A stretch of DNA of 64,000 bases from Deltaproteobacteria bacterium (GCA_016235345.1 JACRLG010000023.1:211449-275448); one strand, 5' to 3'. Shown: positions 41,672 to 49,203, numbered from the stretch's first letter. Numbers and translations: made by a program. The notes: generated by a model from the letters alone, not told the origin.

Positions 41672-42187
41672 ATGACCCATCTGGATGTCTTCGCGTACCT
41701 TCCCAAAACCGACTGCGGCGAGTGCGCCTCGGCCACCTGCCTGGCCTTTGCCAAGCGCGTGGCGCTGGGCTCGGCTGAGATCACCGTCTGCCCCTACGTG
41801 GCCTTCGAGTGCCATAAGTGCGGATGGACGCAGAAGGAGCCTTTCCGCGCCTGCCCGGCCTGCAAGGTGACGGTGAAGGAGGCCAGGAGCGAGGAGGACA
41901 GCCTTGCCACCCAGTGCCCCAAATGTGGCTACGAGCAAGGGGAGCCCTTCGACGAATGCCCCAACTGCGGGGTTTCCGTGGTGATGACCATAAGGAACGC
42001 CCGAAGGCTGGGAAAGACTGCGGTTTTCGAGGCCCCGCCGGAGAGCGAGGCAAAGACCTCCGGCCCTCCGAAAAAAAAGGAGGACATCAAATCATACCAG
42101 TGCCCCTTCTGCGGTTTCGTCACCCAGAAGATGCTTACGGAGTGCCCCAATTGCGGATATAAGGGCGGGGAGGGCTTCGGGGGGTAG
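41672..42187 (+). CDS. 4Fe-4S domain protein with zinc ribbons, 171 aa
   Basis: The N-terminus LPKTDCGECASATCLAFAKR is a four-Cys Fe-S domain of the type found in RnfB and acetyl-CoA synthase/corrinoid Fe-S proteins (CxxCxxxxC with a later CPY). After it come three zinc-ribbon CxxC pairs: CHKCGW...CPAC, CPKCGYEQGEPFDECPNCG and CPFCGFVTQKMLTECPNCG. There is no flavin or hydrolase part. It may be an electron-transfer or assembly adaptor for corrinoid or CODH-like enzymes; that is inference and no partner is adjacent. AAGGAGAG precedes the ATG. A truncated hairpin repeat follows the stop. Confidence 0.8.
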   Translation: MTHLDVFAYLPKTDCGECASATCLAFAKRVALGSAEITVCPYVAFECHKCGWTQKEPFRACPACKVTVKEARSEEDSLATQCPKCGYEQGEPFDECPNCGVSVVMTIRNARRLGKTAVFEAPPESEAKTSGPPKKKEDIKSYQCPFCGFVTQKMLTECPNCGYKGGEGFGG

Positions 42188-42191
42188 AAGA

Positions 42192-42246
42192 CTGGCTGAA
42201 AACGCGAATTGCTGTGTCAGGCATTACGGCGCGGGTCGTCATATAC
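42192..42246. repeat. Long hairpin repeat, copy 5 (truncated half)
   Basis: Arm A (ACTGGCTGAAAACGCGAATTGCTGTG) and half of the GC-type inner stem (GGCGCGGGTCGTCATATAC) are present. The apex, second half of the stem and arm B are missing; the sequence then becomes AT-rich and enters the Imm40-like gene, which suggests a break by insertion or deletion. Confidence 0.75.
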
Positions 42247-42271
42247 CCAGTTTGGGATTGAGTCAACGAGG

Positions 42272-42661
42272 ATGTCAAAGGAGGAAGTTTTCCGGGTACG
42301 GCAGGTCTATGGCCCATCCGGGACAATAAATATGCGCACTAATGGGTCAAAAAAATCAGATGCAATTTTAAGCGTTGGCCGCTGGCTTGGAGATGTTGGC
42401 ATCAACAGTTGGGCACTTACACGTGAACAGGCGTTGATAGCTCTTGACAAACTTGAGGCTGAAGCGAACGGCATTTTGGGTGGCGATGTTTTAGCCGAAA
42501 AAAGTGGAGTCCTGCGACACAACTATGACAATTGGCATTGTGACCCCGAGCAAGATGAATCAAATTCAGCCTTTGTATTTCGGAGCATTATGAATACACG
42601 GACTTACATTGCCAATTACCCAGATACTGAATGTTTCTTTGTAATTGTTACAGCGTTATAG
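42272..42661 (+). CDS. Imm40-like immunity protein, 129 aa
   Basis: The order GDVGINSWALTREQALIALD, GILGGDVLAEKSGVLRHNYD, NWHCDPEQDESNSAFVFRSI and TRTYIANYP matches what I recall of the Imm40 family, small cytoplasmic immunity proteins of contact-dependent or polymorphic toxin systems. No toxin gene is next to it, so it is an orphan antidote. Composition is clearly more AT-rich than the flanks, a sign of transfer. The start is taken at the ATG at 42272, weak ribosome site (ACGAGG). An upstream in-frame extension runs back into a broken hairpin repeat and is unlikely. Confidence 0.6.
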   Translation: MSKEEVFRVRQVYGPSGTINMRTNGSKKSDAILSVGRWLGDVGINSWALTREQALIALDKLEAEANGILGGDVLAEKSGVLRHNYDNWHCDPEQDESNSAFVFRSIMNTRTYIANYPDTECFFVIVTAL

Positions 42662-42733
42662 TTCAAGGGTATAGAATTTTTTGCCCACCTTGGCGCGGTA
42701 TTAAGCGGAGCATGATTCTTTTCCCTTTTTTAA

Positions 42734-42982
42734 GGGAATCCGGCCCGGAGAAGAAATGCTCCGATCTTCTGCCCCCACCCTTCTCGTGGAAGCGAAAAAT
42801 GGAAATATATAGCGCTCCCGGTAACAATAGGCTGTTATGTTGTTGCAGAAGGCAAAGACTGGTTTCCAGCATTCAAAAGCTGAGAATTGTATAGGGCCAC
42901 ATTATTTTTTCTCGGAAAAGGCTCATGGATTGTAGTGATTGCAACTCTTAGCATGGCGCATCAACCGGGTGATGGAATATGA
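42734..42982 (+). pseudogene. Possible membrane-protein gene remnant with in-frame TGA
   Basis: One frame reads through with a single stop. It opens after a TAA at 42731, gives KWKYIALPVTIGCYVVAEGK followed by DWFPAFKS, meets a TGA at 42881-42883, then continues ELYRATLFFLGKGSWIVVIA and TLSMAHQPGDGI to a TGA at 42980 that overlaps the next gene's ATG by 4 nt (ATGA). The two hydrophobic segments and the coupled overlap look like the tail of a decayed co-transcribed membrane gene. There is no usable start codon. Weak call. Confidence 0.3.
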
Positions 42983-43404
42983 AAAAAAATTCAGTCGCAA
43001 GAAAAGGCATATTCATTTCCATATTGATCGCGCTTTTTGCGACTATTTCAATTTCATACGCCGAAAGCTCCGAAAAAAACCAACGGCCCGTCTTTTACGG
43101 CTCGTGGGAAGGCATGGGCTCGCAGGATACCGACAGCACCTGGAGCATCAGGCTTAAAATACGCAGCGAAACCTTTGTTATAGAATACCCTTCATTGAAA
43201 TGCGGCGGGGAGTTGAGCCTTTGGGAACAGGGCGAACATTTCATGAGATTTAAGGAAAAAATCACCGATGGCCGCCAGAACTGCATTGACGGCGGAACCA
43301 TCGTCATCCAGGAAACAGGGCCGGATCAAATAAAATACGAGTGGTTTTACCCCAACGGCAAACTCGGCGCGGTGGGCTTACTGAAAAAAGTGAAAGCGGA
43401 GTAG
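42979..43404 (+). CDS. Exported small protein of unknown function, 141 aa
   Basis: The signal peptide is residues 1-28 (IFISILIALFATISISYA). The mature part is beta-rich: PVFYGSWEGMGSQDTDSTWS, IRLKIRSETFVIEYPSLKCG, GELSLWEQGEHFMRFKEKIT and GGTIVIQETGPDQIKYEWFY. This alternation looks like a small calycin-type barrel with one Cys pair, C74/C101 region. No family identified. Composition is AT-leaning, as for the preceding genes, so it may belong to the same transferred patch. Only a weak ribosome site is seen. Confidence 0.65.
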   Translation: MKKNSVARKGIFISILIALFATISISYAESSEKNQRPVFYGSWEGMGSQDTDSTWSIRLKIRSETFVIEYPSLKCGGELSLWEQGEHFMRFKEKITDGRQNCIDGGTIVIQETGPDQIKYEWFYPNGKLGAVGLLKKVKAE

Positions 43405-43457
43405 CTGGCGGCCTGCTTGACGCGCCCCTTCATCCCTTGAGCGCTAACCTTGCCAAA

Positions 43458-43545
43458 CCGTCACCCAGGCGTTGCGCCGGGTCCAGGAAAAGTCTACAAA
43501 CAGCAAAAGACTGGATTCCGGCCTTCGCCGGAATGACGAAATTTG
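43458..43545. repeat. Inverted pair of GTCAyyCCGGCGnnGCCGG repeats
   Basis: Copy one (plus, 43458-43490) reads CGTCACCCAGGCGTTGCGCC then GGGTCCAGG. Copy two (minus, 43510-43545) reads CGTCATTCCGGCGAAGGCCG then GAATCCAG. They are head-to-head copies of a short hairpin repeat scattered in many proteobacteria; a third copy is at 49178. Confidence 0.7.
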
Positions 43546-43596
43546 GCAACTACCCTCACAAAAAAATGGAATTGAATAACGATCCTGCTAATTCCA

Positions 43597-44694
43597 TCAC
43601 CCCTGCCGGTTCTGGGAGGCGTCCCTGAACTCGCTGGGGGTGAGACCGGTCTCCTTCTTGAACACCGCGTTGAAGGTGCTTTTGGAGCCGAAGCCCACCT
43701 CGTAGCAGATGGTGAGGATGCTTTTTTCCTGGTGGGCGGTCAGAAGCTCCTTGGCCTCGTCCACCCGGAAGGAGTTGATGAATGAGCGGAAGTCGCTTTT
43801 AAGGTGCTCGTTCAGGTATTCCGAAAGCTGGTGGGGGGTTAAGGCCAGAAGGTCCGCAAGGCGCTTTAAGTTCAGGTCCGATTCCGTGAAAATCTTCTCG
43901 TTCCGCAACAAGTCGATGAGCCTGTCCTTCACCTCGTCCGTGTCCACTCCCGTGAGTGAGGACTTGTCGTAGCGCGTTTTTTCTATCTCCGCCTTGAGCA
44001 TCTGGAAAAAATCGGGATACCGATTATATCCCAGAAAGACGCACACCGTAAGCAGGGCCAGCATGTTGCCGCCGATCTCGAAAAGATACGGCACCTTGAA
44101 CGTAAAGCCCAGAAAAAGGGCCACAACCGAGAGTATGGCGACTATGTCGATTATGACCAAAAGCCTTAGCTCGGTTTTGATCTCCTTGACGTTCCACACA
44201 AGGCCCATGTCCATTTTAAGAAGGTAGATGAGGTAGCTCGATGCGTGGAGAGCGCCGGTTATGACCAGTATCATCAGAAGGTGCTGGGGCGGCGAGTCGA
44301 ACATCTCGGCGAGCCAGGCTTTCTTGAAATCGGTGCTGAAAAACTGGAAGCCCGTCTCGAACAGAAAGGCCCCGAAACCCGGAATGAAGTGAAGGATGGC
44401 CTTAGGGTCTTGGCTGGTTTCCGGGTGCAGCAGAAGTCTGAAGTAGAGGTAATAAAGCGGCCCCACCACGCAGATGGCGGTGAAAAAGAGGTAGATGGTG
44501 AAGGGGTAGCGCGGCGGAAGGCTGTTGGCCACGGCCCCCGCTCCCCAGATTATCACCGCGCAGCAGAGAAATATCCCTGAAAACAGCAGGTTGGCCAGGT
44601 TGGGCTTTTTCCTGGTCTGCTGCTCCAGGGCCAGGAGAAAGGCCAGGAAGCTGCCGAAAAATATGGTTATTGTAGCCGCTTTCATGGACCACAT
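43597..44694 (-). CDS. AraC-family regulator with membrane-spanning sensor domain, 365 aa
   Basis: Residues 1-230 contain about seven hydrophobic helices (e.g. ITIFFGSFLAFLLALEQQ, LANLLFSGIFLCCAVIIWGA, MLALLTVCVFLGYN), so the protein sits in the inner membrane. Residues 255-365 are a typical AraC DNA-binding domain: LKRLADLLALTPHQLSEYLN (first helix-turn-helix) and ILTICYEVGFGSKSTFNAVF then KKETGLTPSEFRD (second, with the family signature). Membrane-bound AraC proteins respond to signals within or across the membrane, ligand unknown. An ATG at 44694 with AGGTG ahead is preferred; the open frame further upstream runs into a hairpin repeat. It is divergent from the gene at 45110, a candidate target. 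Confidence 0.82.
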   Translation of the reverse strand: MWSMKAATITIFFGSFLAFLLALEQQTRKKPNLANLLFSGIFLCCAVIIWGAGAVANSLPPRYPFTIYLFFTAICVVGPLYYLYFRLLLHPETSQDPKAILHFIPGFGAFLFETGFQFFSTDFKKAWLAEMFDSPPQHLLMILVITGALHASSYLIYLLKMDMGLVWNVKEIKTELRLLVIIDIVAILSVVALFLGFTFKVPYLFEIGGNMLALLTVCVFLGYNRYPDFFQMLKAEIEKTRYDKSSLTGVDTDEVKDRLIDLLRNEKIFTESDLNLKRLADLLALTPHQLSEYLNEHLKSDFRSFINSFRVDEAKELLTAHQEKSILTICYEVGFGSKSTFNAVFKKETGLTPSEFRDASQNRQG

Positions 44695-44805
44695 AACGGG
44701 ACACCTGCCGAAAGACTTGATTGATCCGGGACCGACGGACAAGGAAGCCAGGCAAAGCCTGGGGACCAGGGAGAACTTTGACAGCCGTTGAAGAACTCGA
44801 ATCAT

Positions 44806-44931
44806 ACAGGCTGATGAAAAACGATGAGCCGCAAGGCGTGCGAAAAGCCAATGAGTCAAGCGTACTAAAAGTACGTGACGGAATTGGCTTTGAAGCACAA
44901 CACAGCGGATCGCGTTTTTCGACAGCCTGTT
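44806..44931. repeat. Long hairpin repeat, copy 6 (AAGCCAAT type)
   Basis: Ends ACAGGCTG...CAGCCTGT, arms GAAAAACGATGAGCCGCAAG and ACACAGCGGATCGCGTTTTT, inner stem AAGCCAAT/ATTGGCTT, apex CGTACTAAAAGTACG. It is exceptional in lying in a divergent intergenic region (44695-45109, otherwise without visible genes) rather than behind a stop codon. Confidence 0.85.
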
Positions 44932-45109
44932 GGGGCTGGCTCTTGCGATTTAGCTTACCATACCAAACTTTTTCGGAGCGCGTCAAAAATTTTTTTCCGG
45001 TCGTCAAAAAATCCCCGAAAAAAATTATCGTTGCGGCGGCCTTCGGAACAATCTATTTTGGGCCATAATCCCAGGATGTTTTCCGAAACCGCTGCATGAA
45101 GGAGCCGAC

Positions 45110-45280
45110 TTGAACGAAAAGCGCCATATTCTCGAACAGAGGCTCGCGGAAGTCACGGCCCAGCTTAGGGACCAGGAGGCACGCATTCCGCCCCATTCCA
45201 TCCGGCCCCACCAGATAGAGGAACTGGAGCGCCTGGAGGAGGAACGGGACCGCCTGAAAAAGGAGCTATCAGAGCTATGA
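45110..45280 (+). CDS. Small coiled-coil protein with TTG start, 56 aa
   Basis: Reading from the TTG at 45110 gives LNEKRHILEQRLAEVTAQLR, a short Pro/His break (RIPPHSIRPHQ), then IEELERLEEERDRLKKELSE. Both halves are heptad-rich, so it is a helical hairpin or coiled coil. AAGGAG sits 6 nt before the TTG, and its TGA stop overlaps the ATG of the MetE-like gene (ATGA), which supports real, coupled translation despite the short length and rare start. Likely a small subunit or chaperone of the MetE-like enzyme; function unknown. Confidence 0.65.
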   Translation: MNEKRHILEQRLAEVTAQLRDQEARIPPHSIRPHQIEELERLEEERDRLKKELSEL

Positions 45281-46302
45281 TACCCGGAAATCTCCTCACA
45301 ACGGCAATGGCCGTAATGCCCCACAAGGACGCCGACCGGGCGATAGAACTGGCATGCTCGCTTGACATCCCCTTCTGGCCCCAGCTTCCAAGGCTCAATT
45401 ATTACGAGGACATGTACGTCCAGGCCTCGGAGCATTTTCCGGGGATAGTGCTCGACATGAAAAATCAGACCCTGGGCTTTTCCACGGAAAAGTTCGCCCT
45501 GGAGCTGGAGGAGACCCTGGCCCATTTCGAGGAGCCGGAATATTTCGACATAACCGATGAGTATTCGGCGGTTTACCCCAAGTTTCTTTCGATGGGCGAG
45601 CTTGCCGCAAGGCCCGCCATACGGGGCCAGTTGGAAGGGCCGATCAGCTTCGGGTTCAACGTGAAAAACGAATTTGACCGGCCCATAATTTTTGACGACA
45701 CCGTGCGCCCCTTCATGATGGAGTTCATGTCGAAACGCATAAACGTGCAGCTTGCGAGGCTCAAACGGCTCAATCCCAACGCCTTCATGTTCATCGACGA
45801 GCCGGGGCTACAGTTCGTTTTCTCGGCCCTTTCCGGCTACGACGGGGTGAGAGCCAAGGCCGACATGGACGAGTTTTTTTCCATGGTGGACCACCCGCGC
45901 GGCGTGCACCTGTGCGGCAACCCGGACTGGGACTTCCTTTTGAACCTCGACATGGAAATTCTCTCCCTGGACGTTTTTTCCAACGGCAACGTGTTCACGT
46001 CCTACGCCAAAGGCATCAAAAAATTCCTGGATCGCGGCGGGGTCCTGGTGTGGGGGATTGTACCCACCAACGTGGAGCCCTTCGAGAAGGAGGGCATGGC
46101 CTCCCTCTCAAACTACCTGGTCTCGCTATGGGACGAGCTTGACAATAAAGGCATTGACCGGGACTTCCTGCTCTCCCGGAGCCTAATTTCCCCGGCCACC
46201 TGCTGCCTCGTGAACCCGGACGGCGAAAAGACCGTGGAAAAGGCCTTCGGCGTGGTGAAGGCGCTTTCCGAAAGCCTGAGGGAGCGCTTCAGGCTTGAGT
46301 GA
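45277..46302 (+). CDS. Core-MetE / UROD-fold methyltransferase-like protein, 341 aa
   Basis: This fits the C-terminal catalytic half of cobalamin-independent methionine synthase, without the N-terminal half. Zinc ligands can be read as His211 and Cys213 in GVHLCGNPDWDF and Cys309/Cys310 in SPATCCLVN; the third ligand Glu of MetE may be replaced (SLDVFSNG). Other marks are GPISFGFNV and FIDEPGL near residue 171-177. Short 'core MetE' proteins in anaerobes use methylcobalamin-type donors in place of methyltetrahydrofolate, and that role is plausible here. Start overlaps the coiled-coil gene. No cobalamin protein is adjacent, so the methyl donor is unknown. Confidence 0.75.
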   Translation: MIPGNLLTTAMAVMPHKDADRAIELACSLDIPFWPQLPRLNYYEDMYVQASEHFPGIVLDMKNQTLGFSTEKFALELEETLAHFEEPEYFDITDEYSAVYPKFLSMGELAARPAIRGQLEGPISFGFNVKNEFDRPIIFDDTVRPFMMEFMSKRINVQLARLKRLNPNAFMFIDEPGLQFVFSALSGYDGVRAKADMDEFFSMVDHPRGVHLCGNPDWDFLLNLDMEILSLDVFSNGNVFTSYAKGIKKFLDRGGVLVWGIVPTNVEPFEKEGMASLSNYLVSLWDELDNKGIDRDFLLSRSLISPATCCLVNPDGEKTVEKAFGVVKALSESLRERFRLE

Positions 46303-46334
46303 CACATTGGCCCCCCCTTTAAAATTCTGACTGT

Positions 46335-46460
46335 GAAGCCTGGCAAAAAACGATGAAATGCAAGGAAGGCGAAAAGCCAATGAGCAAGCGTACCACAGGT
46401 ACGTGGCGGAATTGGCTTTGAAGCCTGACACAGCAGTTCGCGTTTTTGGACAGGCTGTTA
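46335..46460. repeat. Long hairpin repeat, copy 7 (AAGCCAAT type)
   Basis: Arm B AAAAACGATGAAATGCAAGG, inner stem AAGCCAAT/ATTGGCTT, apex CGTACCACAGGTACG, arm A ACACAGCAGTTCGCGTTTTT. It is reversed compared with most copies: arm B follows the MetE-like stop, and arm A precedes the thioesterase start. Confidence 0.85.
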
Positions 46461-46470
46461 AGGCCGAGCC

Positions 46471-46953
46471 ATGACCGATGATTACGCCGGAACCCTGGAA
46501 AAGCTCCTTTACGGAATCCTGCCTCTGGTGGAGGCCATCGGTGCGAAGGTGGTCGAGGCCCGGCCAGGGTACGCCAGGATGGCCATGTCCCGCTCCCCCC
46601 TCGTCGTGAACCACATCGGCGCGTTTCATGCCGGAGCCCTCTACACCTTCGCCGAAACTGCGGCAGGGGCGGCCATCGCCATGTCCTTCGATCTCATGGC
46701 CGTAACGGTGGTCAACAGACGCGGCGAAATCCGGTATCACAAGCTGGTCACGGAAAGCGTGGAAAGCGAGGCGGCCCTGCCCCAAGAGGAGATTGACCGG
46801 GTAAACCGCGAGATCGAAAAAAACGGGAAGGCTGTTCTTCCCTTTTCCGTGGCCCTCAAAAACCCCGACGGCGTCACCGCCTGCGAGGCGGACTTCGATT
46901 TTATCCTGCGAAAGCCCATGAAAAAGCCGATTGAGGGCTTAGCAGCCTTTTAA
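46471..46953 (+). CDS. Hotdog-fold thioesterase-like protein (DUF4442 type), 160 aa
   Basis: A hotdog fold is likely: ILPLVEAIGAKVVEARPGYA, the helix region NHIGAFHAGALYTFAETAAG with the usual Asn-His-x-Gly start, and AMSFDLMAVTVVNRRGEIRY. The placement of NHIGAFHAGAL matches acyl-CoA thioesterases of the PaaI/DUF4442 group. Substrate is unknown. The ATG at 46471 is just past a hairpin repeat (arm A). The next gene, on the opposite strand, is a crotonase, consistent with acyl-CoA metabolism in the area. Confidence 0.72.
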   Translation: MTDDYAGTLEKLLYGILPLVEAIGAKVVEARPGYARMAMSRSPLVVNHIGAFHAGALYTFAETAAGAAIAMSFDLMAVTVVNRRGEIRYHKLVTESVESEAALPQEEIDRVNREIEKNGKAVLPFSVALKNPDGVTACEADFDFILRKPMKKPIEGLAAF

Positions 46954-46967
46954 AAAAGGCTTGATGC

Positions 46968-47093
46968 GAAGCCTGGAGACAAACGATGAAATGCAAGGAG
47001 AGCGAGAAGCCAATGAGCAAGCGTACTAAAAGTACGTGGCGGAATTGGCTTTGATGCTCGACACCGCAGTTCGCGTTTTTAGACAGGCTGTTA
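46968..47093. repeat. Long hairpin repeat, copy 8 (AAGCCAAT type)
   Basis: Lies between two convergent stop codons. Arm B (ACAAACGATGAAATGCAAGG) is on the thioesterase side; arm A (ACACCGCAGTTCGCGTTTTT) ends 6 nt from the crotonase stop. Inner stem AAGCCAAT/ATTGGCTT, apex CGTACTAAAAGTACG. A small hairpin (AGCCTTTTAAAAAAGGCT, 46943-46960) overlaps the thioesterase stop. Confidence 0.85.
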
Positions 47094-47098
47094 GGGGC

Positions 47099-47839
47099 TC
47101 ATTTTTCCGAGTCCGACACCGAAATCATGAACTGGTCAATGTCCATGTGGCTTGCCAGCCGGTCCAGGGCCGTTGACAGCGCGTTGACGGTTGCCTTGGT
47201 CATGGAGGCGGGCGCAAAGGGCTTTTCCGCCACCTTTTCGGCAAGCCGCACTGCTGTTTCAAGCGCCTTGCCGTCCTCGCAGACCCACTGGGCAAAGCCC
47301 CGGTCAAGGGCCTTGGGGGCGGGCAGGGCCTCTCCGAACAGTATCAGCTCCTTGGTCCTGGCTGGCCCCATAAGGTGCAGAAGCCTTGGCAGCGTGGCCC
47401 AGCTCATGTTCATGCCCCAGTCTATCTCAGGGGCGCGTATGTAGGACGACTCCGCCATCACCCGAAAATCGCAGGCGCTGGTTAAAGACACCCCGCCTCC
47501 TATACAGAAGCCCTCTATAGCCGCGAAGGTGATCTGGGGCAGGTCCTCCAGGGCCTGGCAGAGCTTGGGCGGTATGGCCATTACCGCGCGTTTTTCCGCA
47601 AGGCTCGCTCCGGAAAGACCTTTTGCAGCCGGGTCTTTAAGGTCCATCCCGGCGGTGAAAAAGGAGGCCGATCCAGTAACGACAACCGCGAAGATGTCCG
47701 ACCGACGGGCCAGGTCAAGGGCCGCACGGGTCAAATCCTCCATCATGGAAAACGACAGCGCGTTCTTTTTTTCGGGCCGGTCGAGCCGTATGACCATCAC
47801 CCGGCCTTGCTCCTCCATGATAAAATGAGCATCGGACAT
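47099..47839 (-). CDS. Enoyl-CoA hydratase/isomerase family protein, 246 aa
   Basis: Crotonase fold: MVIRLDRPEKKNALSFSMME, oxyanion hole segments FFTAGMDLKDPA and FCIGGGVSLTSACDFRVMAE, then IRAPEIDWGMNMSWATLPRL. GGG replaces the common GAG, and a Glu is available in APEIDWG; the two glutamates of true hydratases cannot both be matched, so isomerase or other crotonase activity is possible. The ATG at 47839 with AAAGGAAACC is the start; the open frame further upstream is antisense to the corA gene and discarded. It converges with the thioesterase across a hairpin repeat. Confidence 0.88.
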   Translation of the reverse strand: MSDAHFIMEEQGRVMVIRLDRPEKKNALSFSMMEDLTRAALDLARRSDIFAVVVTGSASFFTAGMDLKDPAAKGLSGASLAEKRAVMAIPPKLCQALEDLPQITFAAIEGFCIGGGVSLTSACDFRVMAESSYIRAPEIDWGMNMSWATLPRLLHLMGPARTKELILFGEALPAPKALDRGFAQWVCEDGKALETAVRLAEKVAEKPFAPASMTKATVNALSTALDRLASHMDIDQFMISVSDSEK

Positions 47840-48076
47840 TTCGGTTTCCTTTCCGGTTCCTGACGGATTTTGTCCTTTGACTGAACCCTGCTTATAACCG
47901 GAATGGGGTCGTGGCGCAACGGACACATGGAAACATGAGACTAAAAGATTATTTCCCAAATCCAATTCTGACTTGACAAGGATGCGGCCAAAGTCCACGA
48001 TAAAAGGTCGCGGTGACTCCCAAAGGGGCCGCCTGCCCGGTCGCGGGCTATTTTTTTCACATGAAAGCGTTGCGCC

Positions 48077-48991
48077 ATGATCACTGAATTCCAGCTCATC
48101 GACGATAAAATTGTCCCCGGCGGCGAAGGCGACTGCCAGGTAACGGTTGTAACCGCCCCCCACTTCGAGTACCGGCGAACGCTCATAGACGAACACGGCC
48201 TTGACGAACACACCCTAAATTCCGCCCTCGACCCGGACGAACTCTCCCGCATGGAGTTTGAGCCCGACCACCTTGCCGTCATCTACAAGCGGCCCATGAA
48301 CGTGAAGCAGGAGGACGAAATGGTCTTCGGCATCACATCAACGGGCCTCTTCCTCTTCAAGGACCGACTCTTCGTGGTGAGCGGCGACAAGGTCCAGCCA
48401 TTTGACGGCAAAACCTTCGCCCGGGTCTCCACCCTGCCGGAAATGATGCTGAAGCTCATCTACCGCTCCATCAGCCACTTCCTCGTCCATCTCAAGGGCG
48501 TCAACCAGATGAGCGAGGCTCTTGAGGACAAGATCAACACCTCCATGGAAAACAGCATCCTCATAGACCTTTTCACCCTGGAAAAAACCCTGGTCTATTA
48601 CTTAAACGCCATAAGCTCCAACAGGATGCTCCTGGAAAAATTGCGCCAGAACCACAGGAAGATCGGTTTTACCGCAGAGGAGCTTGAATTCCTGGACGAC
48701 ATGATGATCGAAAACGCCCAGTGCTACCAGCAGGCGGAAATCTACTCCAACATCCTCGCAAGCCTCATGGACGCCCGCGCATCAATCGTGGGGAACAACT
48801 TGAACATCCTCATGAAAACCCTGAACATCATCACCATCGGAATAATGGTGCCCACATTCGTGGTGAGCGCCTTTTCCATGAACGTGAAAATCCCCCTGGC
48901 CTCCCACTCCAACGCCTTCTGGTTCGTCATGAGCATGGCCCTGGTCTCGGTCATATCCATGATGATCTTTTGGCGCTACCGCAAATGGTGA
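48077..48991 (+). CDS. CorA-family divalent cation transporter, SMN variant, 304 aa
   Basis: A large N-terminal cytoplasmic domain (about 240 aa) is followed by two closely spaced membrane helices: TLNIITIGIMVPTFVVSAFS and FWFVMSMALVSVISMMIFW, and a basic end RYRKW. This is the CorA/2-TM GxN fold. The signature loop, GMN in nearly all members, reads SMN here (VVSAFSMNVKIPL), a change at the Gly that coordinates hydrated Mg. Transport activity may be altered or directed to another ion. The coiled region ISHFLVHLKGVNQMSEALED is the stalk helix. Start ATG has no strong ribosome site; the stop lies in a hairpin repeat. Confidence 0.85.
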   Translation: MITEFQLIDDKIVPGGEGDCQVTVVTAPHFEYRRTLIDEHGLDEHTLNSALDPDELSRMEFEPDHLAVIYKRPMNVKQEDEMVFGITSTGLFLFKDRLFVVSGDKVQPFDGKTFARVSTLPEMMLKLIYRSISHFLVHLKGVNQMSEALEDKINTSMENSILIDLFTLEKTLVYYLNAISSNRMLLEKLRQNHRKIGFTAEELEFLDDMMIENAQCYQQAEIYSNILASLMDARASIVGNNLNILMKTLNIITIGIMVPTFVVSAFSMNVKIPLASHSNAFWFVMSMALVSVISMMIFWRYRKW

Positions 48992-49116
48992 TCAGGGGGC
49001 GCACAAGCGCGAACTGCTGTGTCAGCGCGGGCGGGCCGGGGCGTCACGTACAGGAGTACGCATCCTTCCCGTCCCGCCCGCGCTTCCTTGCATTTCATCG
49101 CTTGTGCGCCCCCTGA
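48991..49116. repeat. Long hairpin repeat, copy 9 (perfect outer stem)
   Basis: GATCAGGGGGCGCACAAGCG (48990-49009), which starts in the corA stop codon, is the perfect reverse complement of 49099-49118. Inside it are arm A (GCGAACTGCTGTGTCAGCGC), inner stem GCGGGCGGG/CCCGCCCGC with CGGG/CCCG, apex CGTACAGGAGTACG and arm B (CCTTGCATTTCATCG). It is the most intact copy. Confidence 0.9.
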
Positions 49117-49177
49117 TCCTTGCCTAAATTGGAGGGGGAAGAAAAGACAAAAACAAAAAAGGCGGCGAAATAGACCG

Positions 49178-49203
49178 TCACCCCGGCGGAAGCCGGGGTC
49201 CAG
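49178..49203. repeat. Short hairpin repeat GTCAyyCCGGCGnnGCCGG, copy 3
   Basis: GTCACCCCGGCGGAAGCCGG then GGTCCAG. Same family as the pair at 43458-43545, with the stem CCCCGGC/GCCGGGG in place of ATTCCGGC/GCCGGAAT. Confidence 0.65.

Noticed and set aside
44695..44898. N-terminal extension of the AraC-type frame
   Set aside because: Begins inside a hairpin repeat; the peptide there is repeat-derived.
47840..48211. N-terminal extension of the crotonase open frame
   Set aside because: Overlaps the corA gene on the other strand and lacks family similarity; the ATG at 47839 has a ribosome site and aligns with crotonase N-termini.
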